40,263 bases of DNA from Bradyrhizobium sp. GTDB lineage: Bacteria; Pseudomonadota; Alphaproteobacteria; Rhizobiales; Xanthobacteraceae. Within the stretch, counting starts at the first letter, position 1. Every line of letters begins with the position of its first letter. The position numbers were made by a program, and so were the translations under genes. Of the stretch, positions 33,895 through 40,263 are shown piece by piece. Below the pieces are notes generated by a model, which worked only from the letters and a program-made list of their open reading frames with translations, did not search any database and had not been told where the DNA came from. Location: NCBI RefSeq assembly GCF_004799445.1, contig NZ_SSNA01000207.1, positions 1 through 40,263 of the forward strand, read 5' to 3'.

Positions 33895-34701
33895 TCAGTA
33901 CAGCGACGACATCGAAAGGTTCATCGCCTGACGACCCGCCGGCGGCGGCGTCATAACGGGACGCGGACGCAGCTGCGCCGGTCGAGCATCCGCCGCTCCG
34001 GCGATCGTGGCTTTGGCCTGAAGGTGCGACGCATTCTTCGGCATCACCACCACCCTGGTACCGACATCGACGCGGCTGAACAGGTCGGCGACATCCTCAT
34101 TGGTGAGGCGGATGCAGCCCGAGGAAACAAACTTGCCGATCGTCGAGGGATTGTTGGTGCCATGGATGCGGTATTCGCTGGAGCCGAGATACATTGCGCG
34201 GGCGCCGAGCGGATTGCCGGGGCCACCGGCCATGAAGCGCGGCAGATAGGGCTGGCGCGCGATCATTTGCGCCGGCGGGTGCCAATCCGGCCACTCCGCC
34301 TTGCGGCTGATGGTTTGCACGCCGGACCAGGTGAACCCCTCGCGGCCGACGCCGACGCCGTAGCGGATGGCGCGACCCTGGCCGAGCACGTAATAGAGCA
34401 TCGTGTTGCCGGTATCGATGATGACGGTGCCCGGCGCCTCGCTGGTATCGAGGGCCACGACGGTGCGGCGCAGCCGGTCGGGGACCACGCTGCCGTCGCC
34501 TTCATCCGGCAGCGCGGAGTCGGCCGGCGCCATCATGTTGTCCGACGGAAACGCGGTTTGCGGCGCTGAGGCGTAGCCGAGCGCCTGCGCGTTCGCCGCA
34601 CCGGTGAAGATGGCGGACGTCAACAACAGAGCCCCGGTGAACAACAGCGCAGTGGCGGCGCGCGGCGATGGCCTGCGGCGAGTTGCGATTGTCTGTGTCA
34701 T
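33895..34701 (-). CDS. L,D-transpeptidase (YkuD domain)
   Basis: Periplasmic L,D-transpeptidase of 268 residues. A signal peptide ends at about residue 39 (FTGAANAQA). The YkuD domain contains VIIDTGNTMLYYVLGQGRAI, YGVGVGREGFTWSGVQTISR, GTNNPSTIGKFVSSGCIRLT with catalytic Cys and His, and VDVGTRVVVMP. It is a clear paralogue of the lipoprotein enzyme at 68-727 but has a cleavable signal rather than a lipobox. The ATG at 34701 is set by the GGGGGCAG ribosome site and by the EcfG-type promoter at 34752-34776, which lies inside the longer frame from 34788. The product should crosslink peptidoglycan during stress; that is inferred from the promoter. Confidence 0.93.
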   Translation of the reverse strand: MTQTIATRRRPSPRAATALLFTGALLLTSAIFTGAANAQALGYASAPQTAFPSDNMMAPADSALPDEGDGSVVPDRLRRTVVALDTSEAPGTVIIDTGNTMLYYVLGQGRAIRYGVGVGREGFTWSGVQTISRKAEWPDWHPPAQMIARQPYLPRFMAGGPGNPLGARAMYLGSSEYRIHGTNNPSTIGKFVSSGCIRLTNEDVADLFSRVDVGTRVVVMPKNASHLQAKATIAGAADARPAQLRPRPVMTPPPAGRQAMNLSMSSLY

Positions 34702-34751
34702 GATCTGCCCCCCGGATGCGATGCGCATCACGCTGATGCCTGTCACTAATA

Positions 34752-34776
34752 AACGCGACCGCGTCGCCACGGTTCC
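34752..34776 (-). promoter_or_regulatory. EcfG-type stress promoter for the L,D-transpeptidase operon
   Basis: On the minus strand: GGAAC (34776-34772), 16 bases, CGTT (34755-34752), an exact match. Transcription would start about 45 bases before the ATG at 34701. Confidence 0.75.
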
Positions 34777-34834
34777 GTCGCCACTCAAATACAGCAGGCG
34801 CTGTCAAGAACACCGCGCGTCACGACTGCGCGAT

Positions 34835-34860
34835 GGAACTTTTACCGGGCCTTGCGGGTT
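34835..34860 (+). promoter_or_regulatory. Possible EcfG-type promoter for the AI-2E permease
   Basis: GGAAC (34835-34839), 17 bases, GGTT (34857-34860). One base off the -10 consensus and the longer accepted spacing. It diverges from the exact promoter at 34752-34776, about 60 bases away. Confidence 0.5.
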
Positions 34861-34934
34861 GTGTTGGCCTGAGGCCGTTTCGTCGCCTGACGTCGCGGCT
34901 TTCCATCCATGTTTGCCGTAGCGGGAGAGCCTGT

Positions 34935-36056
34935 TTGCGTGTCCTGCCCAACGAACATTCCCTTCCCAGGGAAGCGGCGACCAGTACACCCCTGCCTGAC
35001 AGCAAAACCGAACTACCGCCGGTCATTCGCCGCGCGGAGGTCGTTGCCTTTGCGCTGGTCGCGTTGCTGGTCATCGCCGTCGTCGCCGTTCTCTATGCGG
35101 CGAAAGCGTTCTTTCTCCCCATCGTGGCGGCATTCGTGGTCGGCACCATGCTGTCGCCGGCGGCGGGCTTTCTCGAGCGACATCGAATTCCGCGCGCGGT
35201 ATCGGCGGTGCTGGTCGTGAGCGCGCTCGGCGCCGGCATCGCGTTCATCGTCGGCCTGATTTCCGCGCCGCTGATGCAATGGAGCACGCGCCTGCCGGAG
35301 CTCGGCACGCTGCTCAGGGACAAACTGCACGTATTCGACCGGCCGCTGGCGATGTGGCGGGATCTCCAGGACATGGTCGGCGGATCCGACGCCTTCGCAG
35401 CCGCGCCTTTTCAGATGCCTAAATTCGAATGGGTCCAGCCCACGGTCGAATTCCTCTCGCCGACCTTCACCGAATTTCTGCTGTTCTTTGCGACACTGGT
35501 CCTGTTCATCGCCAGCTGGCGAGACCTGCGGCGCGCCCTGATCATGACCTTCACCGGGCATGATCAGCGGCTGCGGGCGCTGCGGATCCTCAACGCCATC
35601 GAGGAGCATCTCGGCGGTTATCTGCTGACGGTGACGATGATCAATCTCGGCGTCGGCGCGGCGACCGGCATTATCTGCGCGGTCACCGGCATGCCCAATC
35701 CCGCCGGGCTCGGCGCGCTGGCCGCGACCTTGAATTTTCTTCCGATTATTGGCCCGGTCGCGATGTTCGTGATCCTGACGGTGGTCGGCGTGATCGCGTT
35801 CTCGACCATCGGAGCAGGGTTGATCGCCCCACTGGCTTTTGTCGGGCTTGCCTTTGTCGAGGGTCACTTCGTCACCCCGACCATTATCGGCCGCAGGCTC
35901 GAACTCAACGCGCTTGCCGTGTTCGTGGCGCTTGCCTTCTGGACCTGGCTTTGGGGACCGATGGGCGGCTTCCTGTCTTCGCCGCTTCTGATCGTGGCGC
36001 TGATCCTCAGGGATCATTTGAGGCCGCCGGACTCGCCGCAATTGCCGTCGGGCTGA
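34935..36056 (+). CDS. AI-2E family transporter (PerM/YdiK type)
   Basis: Inner-membrane permease of about 373 residues with seven to eight helices: AEVVAFALVALLVIAVVAVL, then FFLPIVAAFVVGTMLSPAAG, a periplasmic stretch, FLLFFATLVLFIASWRDLRR, and the conserved region with MINLGVGAATGIICAVTGMP, NPAGLGALAATLNFLPIIGP and VEGHFVTPTIIGRRLELNAL. Members export autoinducer-2 or act as Na+/H+ antiporters; the substrate here is unknown. The frame is open from an ATG at 34833, but that overlaps the promoter element at 34835; a TTG at 34935 has GGGAG seven bases upstream and gives a family-like N-terminus, so I use it. Confidence 0.85.
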   Translation: MRVLPNEHSLPREAATSTPLPDSKTELPPVIRRAEVVAFALVALLVIAVVAVLYAAKAFFLPIVAAFVVGTMLSPAAGFLERHRIPRAVSAVLVVSALGAGIAFIVGLISAPLMQWSTRLPELGTLLRDKLHVFDRPLAMWRDLQDMVGGSDAFAAAPFQMPKFEWVQPTVEFLSPTFTEFLLFFATLVLFIASWRDLRRALIMTFTGHDQRLRALRILNAIEEHLGGYLLTVTMINLGVGAATGIICAVTGMPNPAGLGALAATLNFLPIIGPVAMFVILTVVGVIAFSTIGAGLIAPLAFVGLAFVEGHFVTPTIIGRRLELNALAVFVALAFWTWLWGPMGGFLSSPLLIVALILRDHLRPPDSPQLPSG

Positions 36057-36085
36057 CCGGCTTTGGCACACCCCGTTTCGCTTCG

Positions 36086-36110
36086 GGAACTTCCCTTAGG
36101 CCGAGGCGTT
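36086..36110 (+). promoter_or_regulatory. EcfG-type stress promoter for the DUF883-holin pair
   Basis: GGAAC (36086-36090), 16 bases, CGTT (36107-36110): an exact match, 36 bases before the ATG at 36147 and directly downstream of the AI-2E permease gene. Confidence 0.75.
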
Positions 36111-36146
36111 TGTGAGGTATCTCAGTTCGGGTGCCAGGAGCTTTTG

Positions 36147-36530
36147 ATGTCGAGTACGGACGGCGAAATCGGAATGAAAAACCTGACGGATAAAGCCCAG
36201 GAACGCGTCCAGTATGAACGCCTTGAAAAGGATGTTGCAGCCGTGAAACACGATATCTCAGCTCTCACTGACCAGATCACCGACGCGCTCAATTCCTTCG
36301 CCGGTACCGCCCAGAAGCAGGCGCGCCGCGGCTACAAGCAGGCGCGCGCCAACGTGGATTCCGCGGTCGACGATATTTCCGAGCGCGGCAGTGCTGCCAT
36401 GGACGCCGCCCATGACGCGGCCTTGTCGATCGAGGAAACGCTCGAGGACGTCATCGCGCAGCGTCCGCTCGCGACCGTTGGCCTCGCGCTCGGCCTTGGC
36501 TTTCTGATCGGCGTGACGTGGCGCCGCTAG
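36147..36530 (+). CDS. DUF883/ElaB-like membrane-anchored protein
   Basis: Protein of 127 residues. The N-terminal part is a long charged helix (YERLEKDVAAVKHDISALTD, then QARRGYKQARANVDSAVDDI), and the C-terminus is a single glycine-zipper membrane helix ending RPLATVGLALGLGFLIGVTW and RR. This is the DUF883/ElaB/YqjD pattern of stationary-phase proteins that tether to the inner membrane and, in E. coli, bind ribosomes. The ATG at 36147 has AGGAG seven bases upstream. It is preceded by an exact EcfG-type promoter and followed by the holin-like gene 66 bases later, likely one operon. Confidence 0.87.
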   Translation: MSSTDGEIGMKNLTDKAQERVQYERLEKDVAAVKHDISALTDQITDALNSFAGTAQKQARRGYKQARANVDSAVDDISERGSAAMDAAHDAALSIEETLEDVIAQRPLATVGLALGLGFLIGVTWRR

Positions 36531-36596
36531 CGCCAGGCGCGCGGCCCGCAAGGACCGCCTCGGATTCGATGCTGCCAATTTGAAACGGGCGTCCAG

Positions 36597-37031
36597 ATGT
36601 TCGCGCACATGATCGATGGGTTCAAGGAAAAGGCCGGCTCCGCCTTGCAGCTGACGTCGCTCGCGACAGCGGTGGCCGTGGCAGGGTTCTTCACCCTCTC
36701 ATTTCTGTGCGCGGCGGCCTTTGTCTACGTGCTGCAGACCTATGGCCTGATCCAGGCCTGCCTGACCGGCGCCGGCATCTTCCTGGTCGTCGCGCTGGTC
36801 GCGGCCGGCTTTTACGTGGTGCGCAGGAACAAGGCGCAGGCGCGCGCGGCGGAAGCCGCGAAATCCGCGGTCCACACCGCGCTGGCCGATCCGATGCTGG
36901 TCGCCGTCGGCATCCAGGTGGTCCGCGCCATCGGCGTCAAGAGGCTGATCCCGATTCTGGCGGTCGGCGGCCTGGCGCTGGGATTGCTGGCCAGCCGCCA
37001 CGCTTCCGCGGACGAAGCGCCGGCGGAGTGA
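36597..37031 (+). CDS. Phage-holin-family-like small membrane protein
   Basis: Membrane protein of 144 residues with two close helices (ATAVAVAGFFTLSFLCAAAF and AGIFLVVALVAAGFYVV) and a third weaker one near the C-terminus (LIPILAVGGLALGLLA). Proteins of this kind, annotated as phage holin superfamily or DUF1469-like, regularly follow DUF883 genes in alphaproteobacteria. No phage genes are nearby, so this is a chromosomal stress-linked membrane protein rather than a lysis holin. The start ATG at 36597 has no strong ribosome site. Confidence 0.75.
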   Translation: MFAHMIDGFKEKAGSALQLTSLATAVAVAGFFTLSFLCAAAFVYVLQTYGLIQACLTGAGIFLVVALVAAGFYVVRRNKAQARAAEAAKSAVHTALADPMLVAVGIQVVRAIGVKRLIPILAVGGLALGLLASRHASADEAPAE

Positions 37032-37094
37032 CCAGGCGCGCTACCCTGTGTCACAGATTCAACTTTCAAACAGCCAATTCAGACGTCATTGCGA

Positions 37095-37136
37095 GGAGCC
37101 AACGGGTCGCGCGAATGCGCGCCCGATGACAGGCTC
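37095..37136 (+). repeat. Repeat unit CCAACGGGTC...CCGATGACAGGCTCC, copy 2
   Basis: GGAGCCAACGGGTC, palindromic centre GCGCGAATGCGCGC, then CCGATGACAGGCTCC. Shares both flanks with 20201-20241, where the centre is a different palindrome. Confidence 0.8.
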
Positions 37137-37764
37137 CGCGACGAAGCAATCCATCTTTCATTGCTGCACCAAAGCTGGATTGCTTCGCTTCGCTCGCAAT
37201 GACGGCAAGACACACCTTCGCAATCTCGCCGCGCCTTTCGCGCGAGTTTTGCCTGTAAATTCCCGCCCTCTGAAATCAGAGGGCGCGGGGAATGCCGGGC
37301 GCCCGATGCGCCCGCTGCCGCGTGTGCGGGGGTAGAAAGCACAAAAGCACACGCGTTAGTCAGGTCACACCGGAAACACCCGGCATTCCCCGCGCAATGG
37401 TTTTACGGCTTATCTCGTGCTCTCCCCGGTGATCGGCTTGTTGACACCGTCACTGGCGAAGTTACCTCCGCCAACTTGACACCAGCGCCGAGGCGTCAGG
37501 ACCACACGACTTCGCCGTCCGCATCAAGCGCCATTCGTCAAGAGCGCATCCGCGTCCATCGCATCCCGCCCCGCGTCCGTGACGATCGCGAGCCGCCCCT
37601 CTGTGGGGCGGGACGGGGCGAGTTTGTAGAGATGATTTGCCCGACGGGGAAAGCGGAAAATTTTTGCGGGAAGGGCTGGATAGGAAAATCGACCAACAGC
37701 CCGTCGGGCAAATCAGTCGGGCCTCGCTCCGGAATGCTTCACCCGCTCGATGGATTGCTTCGCA

Positions 37765-37806
37765 GAGCCGGTCATCGGGCGCGCATTCGCGCGACCCGTT
37801 GGCTCC
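37765..37806 (-). repeat. Repeat unit CCAACGGGTC...CCGATGAC, copy 3 (inverted)
   Basis: The reverse complement of copy 2, with the same centre and one changed base in GATGACCGGCTC. Flanking GAAGCAATCCATC is also shared, so about 60 bases are inverted relative to 37091-37155. Confidence 0.8.
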
Positions 37807-37853
37807 TTGCGCAAACGCTTCGCGTTTGTCGCAGGCAACGACGACCGAAACTC

Positions 37854-38285
37854 TCAGGTCATGCAACGGCCGGGCTGAAGCCGCTTGGCGACTTCGGTCA
37901 ATACGCTGACAACGGGCTCGCAGGCCACCATCATCTTGCGGCTACCGGGCTTGATTAGGGCCGGCGGGGATGAAGCGTCGTCGGCGCCGTTGGCCACCGC
38001 CACGCGGACCAGGAAAGAGGTATCGGCAAAGCCTTCCAGCCGAAGCGCAATCGTTCGCGTCCGCCCCGGCGATCCCGCGACGCCGGCCACACGGTCGGCT
38101 TTGGCGGCGCGGTTGATGGCGGTTGTGCCGGTGGTCAAAGGCTCCTGAAAGGCCTTCTGCAAACGGTCTTGTTGCAGACGGTCCTGCGAGGCTTCGGACA
38201 GATCGCGGCCCGACGCCAATTGCGCCGCGCCGAAAGTCAGCGAGAGTGCGATCGCACCAAAAATCCCGATTGCCAGCCGTGACAT
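37854..38285 (-). CDS. Secreted protein of unknown function
   Basis: Exported protein of 143 residues. The ATG at 38285 gives a signal peptide (MSRLAIGIFGAIALSLTFGA, ending near ASGRD). The middle is Gln/Arg-rich (ASQDRLQQDRLQKAFQEPLT) and the C-terminal part, with SSPPALIKPGSRKMMVACEP and VAKRLQPGRCMT, has two cysteines that could pair. I recognise no family. A longer start at 38309 (MGRGRRQNMSRL) is possible. It converges with the holin-like gene across the repeat island, and its stop abuts the island. Confidence 0.65.
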   Translation of the reverse strand: MSRLAIGIFGAIALSLTFGAAQLASGRDLSEASQDRLQQDRLQKAFQEPLTTGTTAINRAAKADRVAGVAGSPGRTRTIALRLEGFADTSFLVRVAVANGADDASSPPALIKPGSRKMMVACEPVVSVLTEVAKRLQPGRCMT

Positions 38286-38429
38286 GTTTTGCCGCCGTCC
38301 TCGCCCCATGGCGATCAGGCCAACAACGCGGCGGGAACCACAAGGTTTCGGGGAACCCGCAATCACTTAACCGTGTCTAAAATTTCTGACCGGGGCCGGA
38401 ACGACTCCGGGGGCCTGTGCGTCATTTCG

Positions 38430-38508
38430 GCAGCCGGTTATCCCCCCTGCCCCATTGACCGGCGCTGTAGGGCGCGGCTGTGGTGATGCCAGCCGCGCCC
38501 TGCTTTTT
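38430..38508 (+). ncRNA. Candidate small RNA ending at the orphan terminator
   Basis: A near EcfG-type promoter, GGAAC-N17-CGTC (38398-38423), would start an RNA of about 80 bases ending at the terminator. The promoter is one base off consensus and no known RNA family is recognised; this is a weak inference from terminator placement. Confidence 0.2.
38469..38508 (+). terminator. Strong rho-independent terminator with no upstream gene
   Basis: AGGGCGCGGCTG (38469-38480), a nine-base loop, CAGCCGCGCCCT (38490-38501), then GCTTTTTGT. Twelve perfect pairs followed by five Ts, oriented rightward. No plus-strand gene ends within the preceding 1.4 kb, so it may end a small RNA. Confidence 0.85.
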
Positions 38509-38530
38509 GTCGGTTATCCGGTTGATTTTA

Positions 38531-38546
38531 GGTCGAATAATCGACC
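38531..38546. promoter_or_regulatory. Palindromic operator candidate upstream of tupBA
   Basis: GGTCGA-ATAA-TCGACC, two perfect six-base arms 73 bases before the tupB start. Possible binding site of an oxyanion-responsive or other regulator; it does not match the ModE box as I know it. The stretch 38286-38618 otherwise holds only the terminator at 38469-38508. Confidence 0.45.
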
Positions 38547-38618
38547 GCACTCCGATTCCCCCGAAGTCTCGCTATTACCTGCCCGGGATCCATCGCAGCT
38601 CGACGGTGAGGGGCGACA

Positions 38619-39335
38619 TTGACGCGCGGCGTGTCCACGTGCAGCAACAGTTCCCTGCATTCGGGTGGTGGGGCATTGGGCGATTTTTTCGGGATTGTCG
38701 GGCTTTCGATCGGCGTCAGCCTGACGGCGACCGCGCTGGCGGCGGCCATCAGCCTGCCGCTCGGGGCGGCGCTCGCGATTTTTTCCTTTCGCGGACGGCG
38801 GCTGCTGGTCGTTCTGGTGAATGCGTTTTTCGGCCTGCCGCCGGTCGTGGTCGGGTTGATCCTGTATCTCGCGCTGTCGCGTTCCGGCCCGCTCGGCTTC
38901 CTCCAATTGCTGTTTACCCCCGCCGCCATGGTGATCGCGCAGGCGATCCTGGCGATCCCGATCATGACCGCGCTGGTCCATCGCTCCAGCGAACGGGCCT
39001 GGGCGCGCTATGGTGACGAGCTGATCTGCGACGGGGCCTCGCGAATGCAAGCGATTCCGCCGATTCTTCGCATCATCCGCGCCGAGCTGTTGACGGCGGT
39101 CATGGCCGGCTTCGGCCGCACCATCTCCGAAGTCGGCGCGGTGATCCTGGTCGGCGGCAATATCCGAGGGCTCACGAGAACCATGACCACGGCCATTGCG
39201 CTGCAGACAAGTCAGGGCGAACTGTCACTGGCGCTCGCGCTCGGTGCGGTGCTGGTCGGGATCAGCATTTCGATCAGCGCGACCGTGTTCGCCCTGGCCG
39301 GCCGCGCGCGAACCGCGGGGAGCGACGAAGCATGA
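38619..39335 (+). CDS. tupB: Tungstate ABC transporter permease
   Basis: Inner-membrane permease of about 238 residues with five to six helices, of the ModB/TupB type: LSIGVSLTATALAAAISLPL, VLVNAFFGLPPVVVGLILYL, MVIAQAILAIPIMTALVHRS and the ATPase-contact loop ICDGASRMQAIPPILRIIRA, then GRTISEVGAVILVGGNIRGL with TRTMTTAIALQTSQGELSLA. The GGNIRG TRTMTTAI segment is typical of TupB. The start is a TTG at 38619 after GAGGGG; a GTG at 38631 is an alternative. Its stop overlaps tupA by four bases. Confidence 0.9.
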   Translation: MTRGVSTCSNSSLHSGGGALGDFFGIVGLSIGVSLTATALAAAISLPLGAALAIFSFRGRRLLVVLVNAFFGLPPVVVGLILYLALSRSGPLGFLQLLFTPAAMVIAQAILAIPIMTALVHRSSERAWARYGDELICDGASRMQAIPPILRIIRAELLTAVMAGFGRTISEVGAVILVGGNIRGLTRTMTTAIALQTSQGELSLALALGAVLVGISISISATVFALAGRARTAGSDEA

Positions 39336-40153
39336 CCCACATTCGATCCCTGTTGGCGTTGATGGTGACGGCTTTCGCCCTTCATTCCGGCGCCGTGGCG
39401 GCGCAATCCATTACTCTGGCCTCCACCACCTCGGTCGAAGCTTCCGGCCTGCTGACAAACATCCTTCCGCAATTTACCGCGAAGACAGGAATCGCGGTCC
39501 ATGTCGTCGCGCAAGGAACGGGCAAGGCGCTGGACACTGCGCGACGGGGCGATGCCGATCTGCTGCTGGTGCACGATCCCGAAGCCGAGCAGCAATTCAT
39601 CGGCGAGGGCCACGGCGTCACGCGCCGGCAGATCGCCTGGAATGATTTTGTCATTGTCGGTCCGTCCGCCGATCCGGCGCATCTGCGGGGCAGCAGCGAC
39701 AGCGTCGCGGCCTTCAAAGCCATTGCTTCCGCGCAGGCGCCCTTCGTGTCGCGCGGCGACAACAGCGGCACCAACGCAGCCGAACTGCGGCTCTGGAAAA
39801 TCGCCGGACAAACCGCGCCGATCAGGGAAAAATGGTACCGCGACATTGGCGGCGGCATGGGCCAGGCGCTGAATGCCGCCAGCGCCATCAACGCCTACAC
39901 GCTGACCGACCGCGGCACTTGGCTCAGCTTTGCGAACAAGGGCTCGCTGGTGATCGCCGTCGAGGGCGACCCGCGCCTGATCAACCGCTACGACGTCATC
40001 GAACTCGACCCGCAAAAACACGCCGGCGCAAGACTTGGCCCCGCAAAGGTGTTTGCGGACTGGCTGGTGTCCCCCGACGGCCAGCAGGCGATCGGCGCGT
40101 ATCAGGTGAACGGGGAGAGATTGTTCAATCCGTCGGCGGATAGGCCGAAGTGA
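39332..40153 (+). CDS. tupA: Tungstate ABC transporter substrate-binding protein
   Basis: Periplasmic binding protein of 273 residues with a signal peptide ending at about 24 (SGAVAAQ). Signatures: ITLASTTSVEASGLLTNILP, AQGTGKALDTARRGDADLLL, VHDPEAEQQFIGEGHGVTRR, and NDFVIVGPSADPAH, then FVSRGDNSGTNAAELRLWKI. The TTS and GTGKAL motifs match TupA, which binds tungstate tightly, rather than ModA. The ATG overlaps the tupB stop (ATGA at 39332). The ATPase gene tupC is not seen; the 110 bases after the stop hold no recognisable start of one except possibly at the very end (GGGAGC then TTGATCG). Confidence 0.92.
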   Translation: MTHIRSLLALMVTAFALHSGAVAAQSITLASTTSVEASGLLTNILPQFTAKTGIAVHVVAQGTGKALDTARRGDADLLLVHDPEAEQQFIGEGHGVTRRQIAWNDFVIVGPSADPAHLRGSSDSVAAFKAIASAQAPFVSRGDNSGTNAAELRLWKIAGQTAPIREKWYRDIGGGMGQALNAASAINAYTLTDRGTWLSFANKGSLVIAVEGDPRLINRYDVIELDPQKHAGARLGPAKVFADWLVSPDGQQAIGAYQVNGERLFNPSADRPK

Positions 40154-40263
40154 TTGCTCTCGAAGCGGCGCGAATTCATTTTCAATACAAGATCGGTCGC
40201 GGAGCCGAACCGGGTCCGTACACCAACCTAGCGGGGCGCATACTCATCAAGGGAGCTTGATCG

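Larger units (their letters stand above)
37032..37853. repeat. Island of nested palindromic repeats, no protein gene
   Basis: Between two convergent genes lies 822 bases made largely of repeats: a GTCATTGCGAG...GCTCGCAATGAC unit (37084-37203), a 9-bp stem GCCCTCTGA/TCAGAGGGC (37265-37284), a 17-bp perfect inverted repeat (37283-37299 with 37379-37395, core GGGGAATGCCGGG), a 15-bp perfect inverted repeat GATTTGCCCGACGGG (37634-37648) with its complement (37700-37714), and an inverted second copy of the 37095-37136 unit at 37765-37806. Frames open here are repeat artefacts. Confidence 0.85.

Noticed and set aside
36597..37031. Phage holin gene as a sign of a prophage
   Set aside because: There are no endolysin, capsid, integrase or regulator genes nearby, and the gene pairs with DUF883 under a stress promoter, so it is read as a chromosomal membrane protein.
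37032..37853. CRISPR array among the clustered repeats
   Set aside because: The repeats are inverted pairs of differing sequence and length, without regular direct repeats or equal spacers, and there are no cas genes.
37462..37866. A 134-codon minus-strand frame in the repeat island
   Set aside because: It runs straight through several inverted repeats, including 37634-37714 and 37765-37806, and has no ribosome site or family resemblance. It is a repeat artefact.

Overview
The window is a chromosomal segment of a GC-rich alphaproteobacterium, most likely Bradyrhizobium or a close relative in the Nitrobacteraceae. This rests on codon usage, on the families present (DUF2778, DUF2865, DUF2849/DUF934 sulfite-reduction genes, DUF459, DUF982), on dispersed palindromic repeats typical of that group, and on several promoters matching the EcfG (general stress sigma factor) pattern GGAAC-N16/17-CGTT. 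About 40 protein genes are supported. No rRNA, tRNA, CRISPR array, prophage or intact insertion sequence was seen.

Layout. 0-5.7 kb (minus strand): an L,D-transpeptidase lipoprotein, a DUF982 protein, a DUF2778 protein, a large MscS-type channel and a DUF7662 protein. 5.9-12 kb: a Cache-GGDEF diguanylate cyclase, galU, an MltB-type lytic transglycosylase and a DUF459 SGNH-fold protein that appears to lack two catalytic residues. 12-20 kb: a CsbD/glycine-zipper stress protein, a TfdA-like dioxygenase, YqgE, a periplasmic DsbD-alpha-like protein, a polysaccharide flippase, a RelE/ParE toxin-antitoxin pair whose mRNA may be leaderless, 3-hydroxybutyrate dehydrogenase with a patatin-like lipase, and a CAP-domain lipoprotein. 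20.4-28 kb: a complete sulfate-assimilation locus with two divergent operons, cysG-DUF2849-cysI-DUF934-cysH leftward and cysD-cysNC rightward, sharing an AT-rich control region. 28-33 kb: malate synthase G, a CsbD protein, a 51-residue membrane protein and a chemotaxis receptor. 33-38 kb: a second L,D-transpeptidase with a DUF2865 protein, an AI-2E-family permease, a DUF883-like protein with a holin-like membrane protein, then an 0.8-kb island of nested palindromic repeats. 38-40.2 kb: a secreted protein of unknown function and the tupBA genes of a tungstate ABC importer; its ATPase gene is not in the window.

How it fits together. Sulfate activation (CysDN), the APS kinase domain, APS reductase, sulfite reductase and siroheme synthase make one pathway. 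A second theme is the envelope and stress response: four clear and one looser EcfG-type promoters precede CsbD, CsbD/ElaB-like, DUF883/holin, L,D-transpeptidase and AI-2E permease genes. This suggests that cell-wall crosslinking and small membrane-anchored stress proteins in this segment are switched on together.

Nothing here amounts to a clearly new defence or biosynthetic system. The points most worth a second look are the divergent stress promoters, the apparent SGNH pseudoenzyme, the leaderless toxin-antitoxin promoter, the clover-shaped repeats and an orphan terminator at 38.5 kb that may end a small RNA.
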